From: Vibrio sp. SCSIO 43135 | Lineage (GTDB): Bacteria > Pseudomonadota > Gammaproteobacteria > Enterobacterales > Vibrionaceae | NCBI RefSeq assembly: GCF_023716665.1 | Contig: NZ_CP071860.1 | Location: 496,001-560,000 of the forward strand | DNA length: 64,000 nt | Direction: 5' to 3' | In this document: positions 27,277-37,137 of the stretch, one piece after another | Layout: each line of letters opens with the position of its first letter | How positions within the stretch are numbered: position 1 is the first letter of the stretch | Translations under genes and position numbers: made by a program | Notes under the pieces: generated by a model | Seen by the model: the letters and a program-made list of their open reading frames with translations, nothing else | The model's database searches: none | What the model was told of the DNA's origin: nothing

Positions 27277-28011
27277 ATGCAAAAAACTGCCTTAGTTACA
27301 GGCGGCAGTGGCGGTCTTGGGGCCGCCATATGTCATAAGTTGGCCGATTCAGGCTATCAAGTAATCCTGACTTACAACAGCAACCAGAGTTCTGCTGACC
27401 AAGTCGTTTCTGCTCTCAGTGGAGAAGGGCATGTCGCGTTCCAGCTCAATGTAGCTCACTCGCAAGCGATAGAAGAGCTCGCTAAGCAAGTTGCGGAGAT
27501 TAGCCCGCAACTGGATTTGCTGGTGAACTGCGCTGGAATGACAAAATTTGTTGCTCATTCGGATCTACAAGGTCTTAGTGATGAGCTATTTGATCAGATT
27601 TTTCAGGTTAACGTGCGCGCGCCATTTGCCATGGTAAGGGCGTGTGAGTCTTTGCTTCGTGAAGCGAAAGGCTGCGTCGTTAACATTACTTCAATTGCAG
27701 CGCAAACCGCGATGGGAAGCAACATCGCATATTGTGCGAGTAAATCGGCGGCTGAAAACATGACCCGTTCATTGGCTCGCGCGCTGTCACCAGATATTCG
27801 TGTCTTAGCGGTCGCGCCAGGTTTAGTTGATACCGAGTTTGTTAAAGGGCTGGACGATAGCTGGCGCAATCAGCAAGAACAGTCGACACCACTTAAGCGT
27901 TTAGCGAATGACGATGAAGTTGCCAACGCGGTATTCGCTGCCGCCGAGTTACTGACTTTCTCGACAGGTACAACCTTAGCCGTTGATGGTGGCCGACCAT
28001 TAGGCAACTGA
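27277..28011 (+). CDS. Short-chain dehydrogenase/reductase
   Basis: A 244-aa NAD(P)-dependent SDR of FabG-like length. The cofactor loop is VTGGSGGLGAAI near the N-terminus. NCAG comes next, then the catalytic Ser in ITSIAA and the YCASK active-site motif. The C-terminus has DGG(R)P. It follows the HisD-like gene by 1 bp, so translation is coupled. The likely job is oxidising a secondary alcohol of the substrate or an intermediate to a ketone; the exact compound is unknown. Confidence 0.88.
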   Translation: MQKTALVTGGSGGLGAAICHKLADSGYQVILTYNSNQSSADQVVSALSGEGHVAFQLNVAHSQAIEELAKQVAEISPQLDLLVNCAGMTKFVAHSDLQGLSDELFDQIFQVNVRAPFAMVRACESLLREAKGCVVNITSIAAQTAMGSNIAYCASKSAAENMTRSLARALSPDIRVLAVAPGLVDTEFVKGLDDSWRNQQEQSTPLKRLANDDEVANAVFAAAELLTFSTGTTLAVDGGRPLGN

Positions 28012-28033
28012 CCTATAGAAACACCAAGTAAAC

Positions 28034-28057
28034 GCCTTTCGTATCCACTAGTCGAAA
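28034..28057 (+). promoter_or_regulatory. Intercistronic hairpin with half operator
   Basis: CTTTCG and CGAAAG arms flank an 11-nt loop in the 98-bp SDR-bicupin spacer. The sequence TTTCGTATCCA at 28037-28047 repeats the right half of the two LacI-type operators, so it may be a weak third site; it lacks the left TG. Confidence 0.4.
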
Positions 28058-28109
28058 GCAACGTCAGGGCTAGACCCAAGAATAAGAATGAATAAATAGG
28101 ATTTTATCT

Positions 28110-29105
28110 ATGACACTACAAAGCCAAATTAACGACAATCTTGTTCGTTATATGGAGCTGATCCCAGGCACCAGTGCTTTTATTGATGCACGTACTCCAG
28201 GCAGCGACCTGAAAGATAACTTTTGCATTATTGGCGCCGGAGTTGCAGAAAGCAGCCGTCAGCATGTACATATTCGCGACACTGCGGGTTTCAATATTGG
28301 TGCTGCTGGTCAGCCGCCGGGCATCAAAAACTCGCTTCATTCACACCGAACTGCAGAGCTGTTTGTCGTTTTCAAAGGTCAGTTCCGCTTCTACTGGGGG
28401 AATGATGGTGAGCATGAAGCTGTGCTGTCTCACGGTGATGTCATCTCTATTCCAACCAATCTATTTCGTGGCTTTGAAGTAGTGGGGCGAGACTACGGAT
28501 TTATGTTCTCTGTACTTGGTGGGGATGATTCTGGCGGTGGCGTGATTTGGCACCCAAATGTCATCAAAGATAGCCAAGGTTACGGCCTATACCTTAAAGC
28601 CGATGGAACATTAATCGACACAGTCGACGGCGATGCGGTACCAAGTGAAACTGAGTTAATGCCTCTACTTACAGAAGAGCAGCTAGCGACATTTGATACT
28701 TACACCGCCGAGCAAATGATGCCTTTCGTTGCGCTTAAGAATGAATATCGCCCGATACAAGGTGAATTTACGGGCTCTAACGTCAATCAATACGCGTTAA
28801 CGGGCCATCCTTTGGCTGACTACGATTTCCACGTGAAAAGTGAAGATGAAGTGAGCATCATGGCGTATGAGCTAACAGAAGGTGGATCAATACCCCTGCA
28901 TCGTCGTGACGATAAGCAAGTGCTGATTAACTTTGACGGTGATACCGAAGTGGTAGTCACGCACCAAGGAGAGCAAGCAAGTGTCATCATGACTCGTGGA
29001 GACGTATTCAGTGTCCCGGAAGGTGCTTCGTATTCTCTAACTAACTTGCGCGGGAATAGCTTCACATACTGCGTTCTTGGGTCAGACAAGCCTGCAAAAT
29101 TATAA
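28110..29105 (+). CDS. Bicupin protein
   Basis: A 331-aa protein with two cupin domains (about 40-150 and 225-325). The first has HSHRTAELFVVFKG, giving His-His-Glu metal ligands, and a later SIPTNLFRGFEV loop. The second has PLHRRDDKQVLINFDG with fewer metal ligands, so it is probably structural. Bicupins include dioxygenases (gentisate type), isomerases and oxalate decarboxylases; the sequence does not match any that I know well. It is co-directional with the HisD-like and SDR genes, and the hydrolase gene follows after 10 bp. An isomerase or ring-opening role in the same pathway is possible. Confidence 0.8.
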   Translation: MTLQSQINDNLVRYMELIPGTSAFIDARTPGSDLKDNFCIIGAGVAESSRQHVHIRDTAGFNIGAAGQPPGIKNSLHSHRTAELFVVFKGQFRFYWGNDGEHEAVLSHGDVISIPTNLFRGFEVVGRDYGFMFSVLGGDDSGGGVIWHPNVIKDSQGYGLYLKADGTLIDTVDGDAVPSETELMPLLTEEQLATFDTYTAEQMMPFVALKNEYRPIQGEFTGSNVNQYALTGHPLADYDFHVKSEDEVSIMAYELTEGGSIPLHRRDDKQVLINFDGDTEVVVTHQGEQASVIMTRGDVFSVPEGASYSLTNLRGNSFTYCVLGSDKPAKL

Positions 29106-29115
29106 GGAGTAGGGC

Positions 29116-29829
29116 ATGACACAACCAATGCCTTTGGTTTGGCTGCCGGGTTTATTGTGTGACGGTGCTTTGTTTGAACAAGTTAATCAGGAGCTGCCCG
29201 ATTGGGTCGCTCCTGAATGCGTTCAAATGCCCGCATTGGCTAGCATGGAACAACTTGCGTCATTCGTATTGGAAAATGCACCGAGTGAGTTTGTTCTCGG
29301 TGGTCTTTCCATGGGGGGAATATTGGCGTTTGAGGTTTATCGCCAGGCTCCTCATCGAGTGAAAGGTTTGATTTTGATGGACACCAATTCCGCTGATGAG
29401 AAACCGGAAGTATCGGAAAAACGCTATGCACTGGTTAAAAGGGCATTAAAAGGCGAATTCAGGCAGATTACTCCAGAAGTGTTGATACCTGTTTTGATTC
29501 ACCCTAGTAGCGCAGCAGATACGGCGCTAACGAAACAAATTGAGCAAATGGCACTCAATGTTGGTGTTGACGCATTTCAAGCTCATGCCGACGCCTTAGC
29601 CACTCGCCCAGATGCAAGGCCATTACTTGCCGATATCTCTGTACCAACAATAGTGATTACGGGAAAAGAAGACTTGCTTTGCCCAATTGACAATCACTTG
29701 CTGATGGCAAGGCATATTCCTGATGTGACCCTACATGTGCTGCCTAATTGTGGTCACTTATCGACAATGGAAAAGCCACGTCAAGTCGCTCGCCACCTCT
29801 CTAACTGGCTGGAATTACTGGCTGCATAG
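29116..29829 (+). CDS. Alpha/beta hydrolase
   Basis: A 237-aa alpha/beta-hydrolase. The nucleophile elbow is GGLSMGGI (Ser near residue 63). The acid is Asp in GKEDLLCPIDNH. The catalytic His is in NCGHLSTMEKP. The oxyanion HG-type stretch is WLPGLLCDGALFEQ. The size and the GLLCDG start resemble esterases and lactonases of small-molecule pathways such as PcaD- or BioH-like proteins. It is the last gene of the rightward arm with a GGAG site, so an ester- or lactone-cleaving step is likely. Confidence 0.85.
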   Translation: MTQPMPLVWLPGLLCDGALFEQVNQELPDWVAPECVQMPALASMEQLASFVLENAPSEFVLGGLSMGGILAFEVYRQAPHRVKGLILMDTNSADEKPEVSEKRYALVKRALKGEFRQITPEVLIPVLIHPSSAADTALTKQIEQMALNVGVDAFQAHADALATRPDARPLLADISVPTIVITGKEDLLCPIDNHLLMARHIPDVTLHVLPNCGHLSTMEKPRQVARHLSNWLELLAA

Positions 29830-30393
29830 ATCAGATTACTAGGTGAGTTTCATCGCCTAGCTTTATCTCGATTGTCTTGGTTGCTTGTTGGAACTCAACT
29901 CCCTCTTATCTTATCGACATTTGGGTATCATATACTCACCATAGTCTTGCAATTCATCGACTTAGCATCGCTTTCCTACCTAGTTGATGGTTCGCACTTT
30001 CTAGCTTGCCAGTTGCTGTAAAGACAATAAAAACCCAGAGTGTGACACTCTCCCAAAAGTGGTTTGGCTAACGGAGTGGAGCGACCCAGTTTTTACGCCT
30101 GTCGTCATAGACGTATCAATGCATTAATCTTCTAGCACGTAAAAATAGAACTTTAGTTTTCATTTTTGTTTGATGAATTTTCTCCTCTCTCTCCTCATAA
30201 TCCGCAAAATGTAACAATGTATTTCAAAGTGTAACAATACACTCACGTTGAATGTGTGGTTTTTACCGCCCTGCAACCTGACAGTACGCTCTGAAATCTA
30301 TTGCTACATACGCTCAACATAAAAATATTCTAATGACAAAAAGAACCAGCCATAGAGCTTGCTCTGCTGCTGGCAAAACCATCGAGAAAGTTA
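29830..30393. promoter_or_regulatory. Long intergenic region before cyo
   Basis: A 564-bp non-coding stretch. Just after the hydrolase is a short stem CTAGG/CCTAG (29839-29862). An AGAGTGTGACACTCT palindrome lies at 30037-30051. Near the cyo genes are two direct repeats TGTAACAAT (30210-30218 and 30230-30238), listed separately. I see no gene. Confidence 0.5.
30210..30238 (+). promoter_or_regulatory. Direct repeats upstream of cyoA
   Basis: TGTAACAAT occurs twice with a 20-bp period, about 155-185 bp before cyoA. The two-turn spacing suggests a regulator binding side by side on one DNA face, such as an OmpR- or ArcA-type factor; which one is not known. Confidence 0.5.
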
Positions 30394-31275
30394 ATGGAAG
30401 CTTCAAGATACAAACGCGTCTTGGCGAGAGTAAGTTTGGTGGGAACCATACTTATGCTTGCTGGGTGTAACTCCGCGTTACTAGATCCAAAAGGAAGCAT
30501 AGGCGTACAGGAAAGAGAGTTGATCATTACGGCTCTGTTGCTGATGCTGATTGTCGTTATCCCCGTGATTCTAATGACAATCTATTTCGCTTATCGCTAC
30601 CGCGAGTCTAATACCAATGAGGAATACGCACCAGAGTGGTCACACTCAACCAAAATTGAAGTGGTGGTGTGGACGATTCCAATCATCATCATTGCCATCC
30701 TAGCGGCCATCACTTGGCGTTCGACTCATGAGTTAGAACCATCCAAACCAATTGCAAGTGATGTTAAACCAATCACGATTGAAGTGGTGTCACTCGACTG
30801 GAAGTGGCTATTCATTTATCCAGAAGAGCACATTGCGACGGTCAATTATGTGGCGTTCCCGAAAGATGTACCGGTTCAGTTCAAGCTGACGTCGGACAAC
30901 ATCATGAACGCATTCTTCATTCCGCGTTTAGGTACACAGATTTATGCGATGCCAGGCATGGTGACCAAGCTTAACTTAATTGCCAATCACTCCGGTGATT
31001 ACAAAGGCTTTGCGTCTAACTACAGCGGTAAGGGCTTCTCACAAATGAAGTTCACCGCAGCAGCACTGGAAGATCGCACTGCATTCCTTAACTGGGTGCA
31101 GAAGGTGAAAGCCAGCCCAGATCGAATTGAAGATTGGGAACAGTTCCGCTCACTTGCTTCACCAAGTGTTGCCGAGCCAGTAACACTGTTTTCTAGTGTT
31201 CCACCATTTTTGTTCACCGACGTCGTGACCCAACATCCGGGTTCAATGAACTGTTTGCCGGAAAACCTAGGATAA
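30394..31275 (+). CDS. cyoA: Cytochrome bo3 quinol oxidase subunit II
   Basis: Subunit II of the proton-pumping terminal oxidase in the inner membrane, 293 aa. It is a lipoprotein: the leader ends LMLAGC with the lipobox Cys. Two membrane segments follow ([24 protein letters not shown] and [17 protein letters not shown]), then a periplasmic cupredoxin-like domain. The CuA ligands of cytochrome c oxidases are missing in the [14 protein letters not shown] region, so this is a quinol oxidase. First gene of cyoABCDE; cyoB starts 4 bp later. Confidence 0.95.
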   Translation: MEASRYKRVLARVSLVGTILMLAGCNSALLDPKGSIGVQERELIITALLLMLIVVIPVILMTIYFAYRYRESNTNEEYAPEWSHSTKIEVVVWTIPIIIIAILAAITWRSTHELEPSKPIASDVKPITIEVVSLDWKWLFIYPEEHIATVNYVAFPKDVPVQFKLTSDNIMNAFFIPRLGTQIYAMPGMVTKLNLIANHSGDYKGFASNYSGKGFSQMKFTAAALEDRTAFLNWVQKVKASPDRIEDWEQFRSLASPSVAEPVTLFSSVPPFLFTDVVTQHPGSMNCLPENLG

Positions 31276-31279
31276 TCGC

Positions 31280-33316
31280 ATGTTTGGAAGATTAACGCTT
31301 GATTCAATCCCTTATCACGAGCCGATTATCGTTGTCACACTAGCGGTGATTGCGATGGTTGGTTTGGCTGTCGTTGCTTTGATAACCAAAGCGGGTAAGT
31401 GGCAATACTTATGGTACGAATGGTTTACCTCTGTAGACCACAAAAAACTGGGCTTTATGTACATTGCTGTGGCAATGGTGATGTTGATTCGTGGTTTCGC
31501 TGATGCGGTCATGATGCGTAGCCAACAACTGCTATCTGCCGCTGGTGAGACAGGTTACTTACCACCGCACCACTACGACCAGATCTTTACTGCTCATGGC
31601 GTGATTATGATTTTCTTCGTCGCGATGCCACTGGTAATTGGTTTGATGAATATTATCGTACCGCTACAAATTGGTGCGCGCGATGTCGCTTTCCCATACC
31701 TCAATAACTTGAGTTTTTGGCTGTTTATTGTTGGGGTAATTCTCACCAATATGTCACTTGGCTTGGGTGAATTTGGTCGTACAGGTTGGCTGGCTTATCC
31801 GCCGCTGTCTGGTATTGAGGCGAGCCCCGGGGTTGGGGTGGACTATTGGATATGGGCACTGCAAATATCCGGTGTCGGTACCACGCTGACCGGCGTAAAC
31901 TTCTTCGCAACTATTTTGCGCATGCGTACGCCGTCTATGCCAATGATGAAGATGCCAGTGTTCACGTGGGCGTCCCTGTGTGCCAACATCCTAATCATCA
32001 TTTCGTTCCCAATTCTGACCGTAACCATTGCGTTACTGACGTTAGATCGCTACATCGGTACGCACTTTTTCACTAATGATCTTGGTGGAAACGTAATGAT
32101 GTACGTCAACCTGATCTGGGCATGGGGACACCCAGAAGTATACATCCTGATCTTGCCTATCTTTGGTGTGTTCTCTGAAGTAACGGCAACTTTCTCCCGC
32201 AAGAAGCTGTTTGGTTATACCTCGCTAGTATGGGCGACCATTGTCATTACTATCTTGGCGTTCGTCGTTTGGTTGCACCACTTCTTTACCATGGGCTCTG
32301 GAGCAAATGTAAATGCGTTCTTTGGCATCGCCACTATGATTATCTCGATCCCAACTGGGGTGAAGATCTTCAACTGGCTGTTCACCATGTACAAAGGCCG
32401 CATTCGCTTTACCACTCCTATGATGTGGACTGTTGGCTTCCTGATCACTTTCTCGGTAGGTGGTATGACAGGCGTACTGATGGCCGTTCCGGGTGCCGAC
32501 TTTGTTCTGCATAACTCCGTGTTCCTGATTGCGCATTTCCATAACGTAATCATTGGTGGTGTGGTATTCGGCTGTTTTGCGGCAATCACTTACTGGTTCC
32601 CGAAAGCAACGGGTTTCACCATGAATGAAGCATGGGGCAAACGCGCTTTTTACTGCTGGATCATCGGCTTCTTAATGGCGTTTTTACCATTGTATGCGCT
32701 GGGCTTTATGGGGATGACACGACGTCTTAGCCAAGATCTTAACCCTGAATACTTCCCATTGTTGGCTGTTGCAGCGGCAGGTACCGCAGTCATTGCGTTG
32801 GGTGTAGCTTGCCAGTTCATCCAAATTTACGTGAGTATTCGTGACCGCGAGCAAAATCGCGATCTCACTGGTGATCCGTGGGGCGGTCGTACGTTTGAAT
32901 GGGCGACGTCGTCACCACCTCCATTCTACAACTTCGCGCACCTGCCAAAGGGTGATGAGCTAGATGCATTCTGGTACCAAAAGCAAAGCGGTGAGTTCGA
33001 TCCAACTAAGGAAGTGGAATACGAACGCATCCATATGCCGAAGAACACGCCGACAGGTATCTATGTTTCAGCATGGGCATTGGTGTTTGGTTTCGCGATG
33101 ATTTGGTACATCTGGTGGCTTGCAGCTGCAAGCTTTGTCGGCATCATTGTCACCTGTATCCAGCACAGCTACAACGACGACGTGGATTACTACGTTGAAG
33201 TAGAAGAAATTAAAGCGATTGAAGCGGAGCGACGTGCTCAACTTGAAGAAGCGAAGAAGAACGAAGTGAAAGACAACGATAAGAAAGACGATCTGGAGGT
33301 GACCTATGCAAGCTAA
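31280..33316 (+). CDS. cyoB: Cytochrome bo3 quinol oxidase subunit I
   Basis: The catalytic subunit (678 aa, about 15 membrane helices) that binds haem b, haem o and CuB, reduces O2 to water and pumps protons. Visible landmarks are [11 protein letters not shown] with a haem b His and [14 protein letters not shown] with the CuB-ligand His cross-linked to Tyr. LHHFFTMG carries the two CuB histidines, and [11 protein letters not shown] the haem ligands. The C-terminus is an acidic-basic charged tail. It overlaps cyoC by 11 nt. Confidence 0.97.
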   Translation: MFGRLTLDSIPYHEPIIVVTLAVIAMVGLAVVALITKAGKWQYLWYEWFTSVDHKKLGFMYIAVAMVMLIRGFADAVMMRSQQLLSAAGETGYLPPHHYDQIFTAHGVIMIFFVAMPLVIGLMNIIVPLQIGARDVAFPYLNNLSFWLFIVGVILTNMSLGLGEFGRTGWLAYPPLSGIEASPGVGVDYWIWALQISGVGTTLTGVNFFATILRMRTPSMPMMKMPVFTWASLCANILIIISFPILTVTIALLTLDRYIGTHFFTNDLGGNVMMYVNLIWAWGHPEVYILILPIFGVFSEVTATFSRKKLFGYTSLVWATIVITILAFVVWLHHFFTMGSGANVNAFFGIATMIISIPTGVKIFNWLFTMYKGRIRFTTPMMWTVGFLITFSVGGMTGVLMAVPGADFVLHNSVFLIAHFHNVIIGGVVFGCFAAITYWFPKATGFTMNEAWGKRAFYCWIIGFLMAFLPLYALGFMGMTRRLSQDLNPEYFPLLAVAAAGTAVIALGVACQFIQIYVSIRDREQNRDLTGDPWGGRTFEWATSSPPPFYNFAHLPKGDELDAFWYQKQSGEFDPTKEVEYERIHMPKNTPTGIYVSAWALVFGFAMIWYIWWLAAASFVGIIVTCIQHSYNDDVDYYVEVEEIKAIEAERRAQLEEAKKNEVKDNDKKDDLEVTYAS

Positions 33317-33905
33317 TGTAGCGGTTCACGACCACGATCATCACCACGATGCTGCTGGCAATAAGCTGTTTGGCTTCTGGGTGTATTTAATGAGTGACTG
33401 TGTGTTGTTCGCGACGCTGTTCGCAACCTACGCAGTGCTTGAAAGTGGCTCTATTTCTGGGCCAACCGGTAAAGACATATTCGAATTACCGTTTGTGTTT
33501 GTCGAAACAATGTTGCTTCTGTTTAGCAGTATCACCTTTGGTTTCGGCATGATCGCGATGAAACGCCAAGATGTTACGGGGCTAAAGCGTTGGCTAAAGA
33601 TCACGTTCCTGTTAGGGCTTGGCTTCATTGGCATGGAAGTGTACGAGTTCCATCACCTGATTGCAGAAGGTTATGGGCCTCAAGAAAGCGCGTTCTTATC
33701 GGCGTTCTTTACCTTAGTTGGAACACACGGCCTGCACGTGACTTTCGGTCTGATCTGGCTGGTAGTGTGCTACCACCAACTATCAACCAAAGGCTTGAAC
33801 GACAATATGTCGATGCGATTCCAGTGTCTTAGTTTGTTTTGGCACTTTCTCGATATCGTCTGGATTTGCGTGTTTACCATCGTGTATTTAATGGGGGTTA
33901 TGTAA
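33306..33905 (+). CDS. cyoC: Cytochrome bo3 quinol oxidase subunit III
   Basis: A 199-aa membrane subunit with five hydrophobic segments. The N-terminus carries a His/Asp-rich stretch, [13 protein letters not shown], unlike E. coli CyoC and of unknown meaning. Family signature [15 protein letters not shown] is present. It overlaps cyoB by 11 nt and shares its stop with the cyoD start (TAATG). Confidence 0.95.
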   Translation: MQANVAVHDHDHHHDAAGNKLFGFWVYLMSDCVLFATLFATYAVLESGSISGPTGKDIFELPFVFVETMLLLFSSITFGFGMIAMKRQDVTGLKRWLKITFLLGLGFIGMEVYEFHHLIAEGYGPQESAFLSAFFTLVGTHGLHVTFGLIWLVVCYHQLSTKGLNDNMSMRFQCLSLFWHFLDIVWICVFTIVYLMGVM

Positions 33906-34216
33906 TGAAACAAGATCTAGACTCCGGTGCTTCAGATTACGTAAAAGGCTTTGTTGCATCACTGATCCTAACGGTGATTCCGTTCTACGTTGTATCGGCG
34001 AAAGTCCTACCAATAACCTCAACTTATGTGGTGGCACTGGGTTGTGCGATTGTGCAGATCTTTGTCCACTTTAAATACTTCCTGCACATGGAAGCAAAAA
34101 CCTCCGATGGTAAGTGGAACTTAGTGTCACTCATGTTTACCGCCATTGTAGTGCTTATCCTGATTGCTGGCTCGATTTGGATTATCTACAACATGAACGT
34201 CAACATGAAATTGTAG
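33905..34216 (+). CDS. cyoD: Cytochrome bo3 quinol oxidase subunit IV
   Basis: A 103-aa small subunit with three membrane segments, including QIFVHFKYFLHM, the conserved subunit IV helix. The ATG at 33905 overlaps the cyoC stop by 1 nt, so translation is coupled; a longer frame to 33839 lies inside cyoC. It helps CuB assembly in subunit I in E. coli. Confidence 0.95.
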   Translation: MKQDLDSGASDYVKGFVASLILTVIPFYVVSAKVLPITSTYVVALGCAIVQIFVHFKYFLHMEAKTSDGKWNLVSLMFTAIVVLILIAGSIWIIYNMNVNMKL

Positions 34217-34224
34217 GTTTCGGT

Positions 34225-35094
34225 ATGCTGAAAAGTTACGTGTCTATCACTAAGCCTGGCATTATTTTCGGCAACCTGATTTCTGTAGCGGCGGGGTTCT
34301 TCCTCGCCGCGAAAACAGAATCAGCAGACTTTCTGTTGCTCTTAACAACGTTAGTCGGAGTGGGGCTAGTGATAGCGTCCGGTTGTGTCGTCAATAATAT
34401 TTTCGACCGAGATATCGACCAAAAAATGAAGCGTACCCAGTACCGAGAGCTGGTGATGGGGGACATCAATATCGATGTTGCATTTGTCTATGCGTTAGCG
34501 TTATTACTGGGTGGAACAGCGTTACTGTTTCAAAGAGTGAATCCTCTTTCGGCTGTGGTGGTGCTGCTGGGTTATGTGTTCTATGTGTTCTTCTACACCA
34601 TGTGGTACAAGCGTAACTCTGTGTATGGCACATTAGTGGGCAGCATTTCTGGAGCAGTCCCTCCACTTGTTGGTTATCTTGCAGTAGCAAACTACATCAG
34701 TCTAGAAGCTATGCTGTTGTTTATTATGTTCTGCTTATGGCAAATGCCGCACTCTTACGCAATTGCTATGTTCCGCATGCAAGACTATCGTGAAGCAGGC
34801 ATTCCGGTACTGCCAGTGAAAGAGGGCATCAACAAAGCACACCAGCATATGAAAGCGTATGTGATTGCATTTGCTGTTGTAGCAGCAGGCTTGTTTATGT
34901 TGGGAGAGGCTGGTTATGAATACCTCGCGGTATCAGCCGCTGTGTGCTTTTTCTGGACACGAGTCACTTTCCGGAAAGTCACGGACGACAACTATGTTCA
35001 GTGGTCGAAGGCCGTGTTCAAAATGTCGCTGCTGGTGGTAATGAGCATAAGTGGCGTTCTGGGACTAGAGTTAATACCACTGCCGTTCATTTAG
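34225..35094 (+). CDS. cyoE: Protohaem IX farnesyltransferase (haem O synthase)
   Basis: A 289-aa polytopic membrane enzyme of the UbiA prenyltransferase family. It adds a farnesyl group to protohaem to make haem O for CyoB. The prenyl-diphosphate binding Asp motif is NNIFDRDIDQKMKRT. The second conserved loop is MQDYREAGIPVLPV. The start at 34225 (MLKSYVSITKPG) is the homologous one; the longer frame runs through cyoD. Last gene of the operon. Confidence 0.95.
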   Translation: MLKSYVSITKPGIIFGNLISVAAGFFLAAKTESADFLLLLTTLVGVGLVIASGCVVNNIFDRDIDQKMKRTQYRELVMGDINIDVAFVYALALLLGGTALLFQRVNPLSAVVVLLGYVFYVFFYTMWYKRNSVYGTLVGSISGAVPPLVGYLAVANYISLEAMLLFIMFCLWQMPHSYAIAMFRMQDYREAGIPVLPVKEGINKAHQHMKAYVIAFAVVAAGLFMLGEAGYEYLAVSAAVCFFWTRVTFRKVTDDNYVQWSKAVFKMSLLVVMSISGVLGLELIPLPFI

Positions 35095-35110
35095 AGAGAT
35101 TCTAAATAGT

Positions 35111-35151
35111 CTAAGCCTTGATTATGAACTGGCGTCGTACTCAAGGCTTAG
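35111..35151 (+). terminator. Hairpin after cyoE
   Basis: CTAAGCCTTGA and TCAAGGCTTAG form an 11-bp stem with a 19-nt loop. The T-tract is poor, so termination may be partial or Rho-assisted. Confidence 0.6.
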
Positions 35152-35160
35152 TAGCGACAA

Positions 35161-36036
35161 TTACCCGCTAAATACAACCAAGGTTTCGTATCCTTTTCCG
35201 GTTGACCACTCTTCTGTATAAACCTTCACTTCAATGCCATTGATAGTTTCAGAATAAGCGCTTTTTGAATAGATAGCTTCGGCTATAGCTAAAGAGAGCT
35301 CCTGGCCTGCAAGTATTTCTAACACTTTTTCTGAGTCTTCAGCTAGCACTTCTTGTGCTTGTTTTTCCTGAGCTCTTTGATTGATGTTAAGCATTAACTT
35401 TACTTCTTTCACCTGAGTCTTGGAGCCCTTGGCATAGAGCGCAATGTTATTTGCTAAAGGTGTCCCATTGCCAATATCGGCGTATGAAGTTGAGCAACCA
35501 AAGTTATTACCTGAGTAGTGTGTCCAGCCTTTGGATTCATACCCCGAAGAGTTTAAAGCTGAGCAAACATATGCAGGTTTAGTTTTGATCATAGTTTCGA
35601 TCGGAGCTGATGCTATCTTGAAACTGTCACAAAGTTGAACAACTCTTTCGTCGGCATTTGGACTTACTTTGCTACAAGTATTCGGGCCAATGATTCCGTC
35701 CGCAGTTAAACCATGCTCTTTTTGAAAATTCATTACGAGCTCGTGATCTAGTTCTGTTTGTGTCATCTTCTTAGTGACTTTTTCATTACCAATAAAGTCA
35801 TTGCTATTAAGGAAAGTTAATAATATGAAAGCGAGTATTACCGTTTTAATAGGGTTGGTTATGCCCCAAATGACAATTTTAAAAGATACATAAATCGTTT
35901 TCAGAAAAGGGGGGAGGTTGTCGAACTCTTCGCGTTTCTGTTTAAGGATTTCTGCAACGTGACAACCGCACTTAGGGCATTGCGTAGCGTTTTGAGAGAC
36001 TTTTTTATTACATTCGGGGCACTTGATAATGGTCAT
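35161..36036 (-). CDS. Membrane protein with zinc ribbon and peptidoglycan-binding motif
   Basis: A 291-aa protein I cannot assign as a whole. The N-terminus is a zinc ribbon (CPECNKKVSQNATQCPKCGC, cytoplasmic). A membrane helix follows (TVILAFILLTFL), then a short PG_binding_1-like stretch NFQKEHGLTADGIIGPNT. The rest is an unknown domain with two cysteine-bearing loops (VCSALNSSG, NFGCSTSY) and a helical region. The start at 36036 is chosen because the zinc ribbon normally begins the protein; upstream in-frame Met codons exist. It is a single gene in a non-conserved interval beside a tRNA, which hints at acquired DNA. Confidence 0.6.
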   Translation of the reverse strand: MTIIKCPECNKKVSQNATQCPKCGCHVAEILKQKREEFDNLPPFLKTIYVSFKIVIWGITNPIKTVILAFILLTFLNSNDFIGNEKVTKKMTQTELDHELVMNFQKEHGLTADGIIGPNTCSKVSPNADERVVQLCDSFKIASAPIETMIKTKPAYVCSALNSSGYESKGWTHYSGNNFGCSTSYADIGNGTPLANNIALYAKGSKTQVKEVKLMLNINQRAQEKQAQEVLAEDSEKVLEILAGQELSLAIAEAIYSKSAYSETINGIEVKVYTEEWSTGKGYETLVVFSG

Positions 36037-36274
36037 ACTAAACTCGACTTTAATGATGATATCCATATCTGAGGTCGCTGGATAATAGCGACTAAGGGCT
36101 AATCCATGTAATGACAATTTTAAATACCTGATATTTATTTGTGGTATTCAGCTTTATCGTTCAAATCTTGCTAGCTTTAACAATGTTTGCACGCGAGTAG
36201 GTTTTGTTAATTTGGTGAGGAAATGAAACTACAGAGCCAATAGTGTTTGCCCGATAGGGAGAAATAAAGGTTGG

Positions 36275-37000
36275 TTGCACCCACCTCTATTGATTTCCAA
36301 TTTAGAATACTCTGAAATAGGCATTGTCGTTAGAGCTAAGGAAACAAGAAGCAACGCTCTAAAGAATGCCGATTATGCACTGGAGTCTTCGCCGGAAATG
36401 AAAAAATGGAAAGTTATTACGCTAGGTTTCACTATCGTAATTGGAAGCGCTTTTGCGTACTATCAATCTGCTGTAAGCGCCTCGAAAAGTGGAGAGGTTC
36501 AAGCTGTACTAGAGGATCTAGATACGGTTTTAGAAGCCGCGAGACAATACTATCTTGATAACGGTACTCTCCCTCCAATAACCTCAGATACCGATCCAGA
36601 GTTTGGTTATTTGAACATCAATAACCTGATTGATGACCCTAGTTTAACGACTTGGCGTGGGCCTTACTTGCCATATGATGATACGTGGATTGGTGGTGAA
36701 CAATATATCGGACACCCAGAATACGTCGCTACGCAGTTGCTGCTTAAAGAAACCGGCAGTGAATGGGTACGAGGAAGCATCCCAACCGGCTGTAAACAAA
36801 ACTCAGCATCTTGTTCTATTGCCGCTTGTATTTGGTTTGTCCCATTAGAAGTTGCACAAGAAATCAACCAAATTGTGGATGGTGAGCAGAGTTTAGAGTC
36901 CTACAGTGCTGACGGAACAATACGCTATGACAAAGCTCTATTGGGAAGTCTTGTCTGTAAGATTGGTGAGACTTACCCGATGCCATCGTCACGTTCTTGA
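36275..37000 (+). CDS. Membrane-anchored pilin-like protein
   Basis: A protein of up to 241 aa with an N-terminal membrane segment (VITLGFTIVIGSAFAYY) and then a pilin-like helix: AVLEDLDTVLEAARQYYLDNGTLPP resembles type II secretion pseudopilins of the GspG type. It lacks the prepilin leader and GFTLxE cleavage site, so it would not be processed like a true pseudopilin. The C-terminal half holds paired cysteines (CKQNSASCSIAAC). The start is unclear: the frame opens at TTG 36275; an ATG at 36398 (MKKWKVITLG) without a good site is the alternative. Confidence 0.55.
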   Translation: MHPPLLISNLEYSEIGIVVRAKETRSNALKNADYALESSPEMKKWKVITLGFTIVIGSAFAYYQSAVSASKSGEVQAVLEDLDTVLEAARQYYLDNGTLPPITSDTDPEFGYLNINNLIDDPSLTTWRGPYLPYDDTWIGGEQYIGHPEYVATQLLLKETGSEWVRGSIPTGCKQNSASCSIAACIWFVPLEVAQEINQIVDGEQSLESYSADGTIRYDKALLGSLVCKIGETYPMPSSRS

Positions 37001-37098
37001 CTCCTATAGCTAGTAGGGACAAGGCCACCAACTACTATAACTCTGTCGTTCGTTTGGCACAGAACCCGTACTATAGATACTTTGAAAGCTTCCAAACG

Positions 37099-37130
37099 AA
37101 AAAAAGCCGTCCCAAAGGACGGCTTTTTTT
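37099..37130. terminator. Bidirectional terminator between pilin-like gene and tRNA-Ser
   Basis: AAAAAGCCGTCC / GGACGGCTTTTT stem with CAAA loop and T7 tail on one side, A-rich on the other. Confidence 0.9.
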
Positions 37131-37137
37131 CTGAATG

